From a bacterium (lineage in GTDB: Bacteria > JAMCPX01): a stretch of 6,078 nucleotides of DNA. This document shows, in pieces, positions 5,939 through 6,078 of the stretch. The notes under the pieces are model-generated. The model did no database searches. It was not told where the DNA came from and worked only from the letters and a program-made list of their open reading frames with translations. Numbering within the stretch: the stretch's first letter is position 1; each line of letters begins with the position of its first letter. Both the position numbers and the translations under genes were made by a program. The stretch lies in assembly GCA_027364825.1 (NCBI GenBank), contig DAHXOM010000102.1:1-6078 (forward strand), written 5' to 3'.

Positions 5939-6078
5939 TGTATATTCCGCTCGCATTCGGCAGGTGATTCCGATTTCATTCGGCACCTGATTCCGACAAT
6001 TCGGCAGGTGATTCCGCTCCATTCGGCACCCCCTGGATAAGGGATTAAGCAAACGCTGGTTTGAATCAAAAACGTGGT
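5939..6078. mobile_element. End of a probable IS21-like insertion sequence (rest beyond right edge)
   Basis: Conserved ABC-ATPase coding sequence stops at 5938. Immediately after it comes TGTATATTCCG, then a regular array of related sites (5944-6026), then about 50 bases without an evident gene. IS21-family elements typically end in 5'-TG and carry several copies of a transposase-binding repeat inside each end; both properties are seen here. The sequence style of these repeats (GGAATCACCTGCCGAAT in minus sense) also resembles multi-repeat ends I associate with IS21-type elements. No istA or istB coding sequence, second end or target duplication is in the window, so family assignment is an inference. 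An alternative is a rearrangement that joined the gene to an unrelated repeat. Confidence 0.6.
5944..6026. repeat. Phased array of eight ATTCCG/ATTCGG hexamers
   Basis: Alternating attccg and attcgg hexamers begin at 5944, 5955, 5967, 5978, 5990, 5999, 6011 and 6021. Spacings are 11, 12, 11, 12, 9, 12 and 10 bp, a mean of 11. They group into three 18-bp units, attcggcaggtgattccg (5955-5972 and 5999-6016) and attcggcacctgattccg (5978-5995), plus partial units at each side. The middle tetramer alternates aggt, acct, aggt, which is an inversion, while the arms keep one orientation. The layout suits a multimeric DNA-binding protein, most likely the transposase of the element. Confidence 0.85.

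Noticed and set aside
5944..6026. CRISPR array
   Set aside because: The units are 18 bp or less with 3-5 bp gaps, so there is no room for spacers, and the pattern fits phased binding sites.

Overview
The window looks like chromosomal DNA of a Gram-negative bacterium. It has a TonB-dependent outer-membrane receptor, a complete ExbB/ExbD/TonB energising set, a secreted protein with a probable outer-membrane barrel, and a drug- or lipid-type ABC-2 exporter. Gene style (compact receptor-exbB-exbD-tonB operon, moderate GC, short AT-rich intergenic tandem repeats) suggests a deltaproteobacterium-like or related environmental lineage. That placement is an inference from style, not from a marker gene.

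Left third (1-2130, + strand): the 3' end of a TonB-dependent receptor, then exbB, exbD and tonB, packed with an 8-bp gap, a 4-bp ATGA overlap and a 4-bp gap. This is a self-contained uptake module. ExbB-ExbD is the proton-driven motor, TonB carries the force across the periplasm, and the receptor is the likely client. The promoter and the ligand-determining part of the receptor lie left of the window.

Middle (2131-4354): a 148-bp convergent intergenic region with four tandem 9-bp AT-rich units. Two minus-strand genes follow. One encodes a 331-residue soluble protein resembling the lipocalin-like CrtC/AttH/tocopherol-cyclase group. The other encodes a 333-residue secreted protein that joins a CsgG/TolB-N-like periplasmic domain to a probable C-terminal outer-membrane beta-barrel.

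Right third (4499-6078, minus strand): an ABC-2 permease gene overlapping by ATGA with the gene of its ATPase partner. The ATPase gene is broken. Homology to ABC ATPases stops abruptly inside the Walker A loop, and upstream of that point lies a dense array of ATTCCG/ATTCGG hexamers spaced about one helical turn apart. The first non-host bases are TG. This is best read as one end of an IS21-like insertion sequence whose transposase genes lie beyond the right edge. The reading frame stays open through the array to the edge, giving a chimeric ORF that probably encodes no working ATPase.

The insertion that truncates the ATPase gene and its phased transposase-site-like array is the most notable feature. 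No CRISPR array, tRNA, rRNA or riboswitch was recognised.
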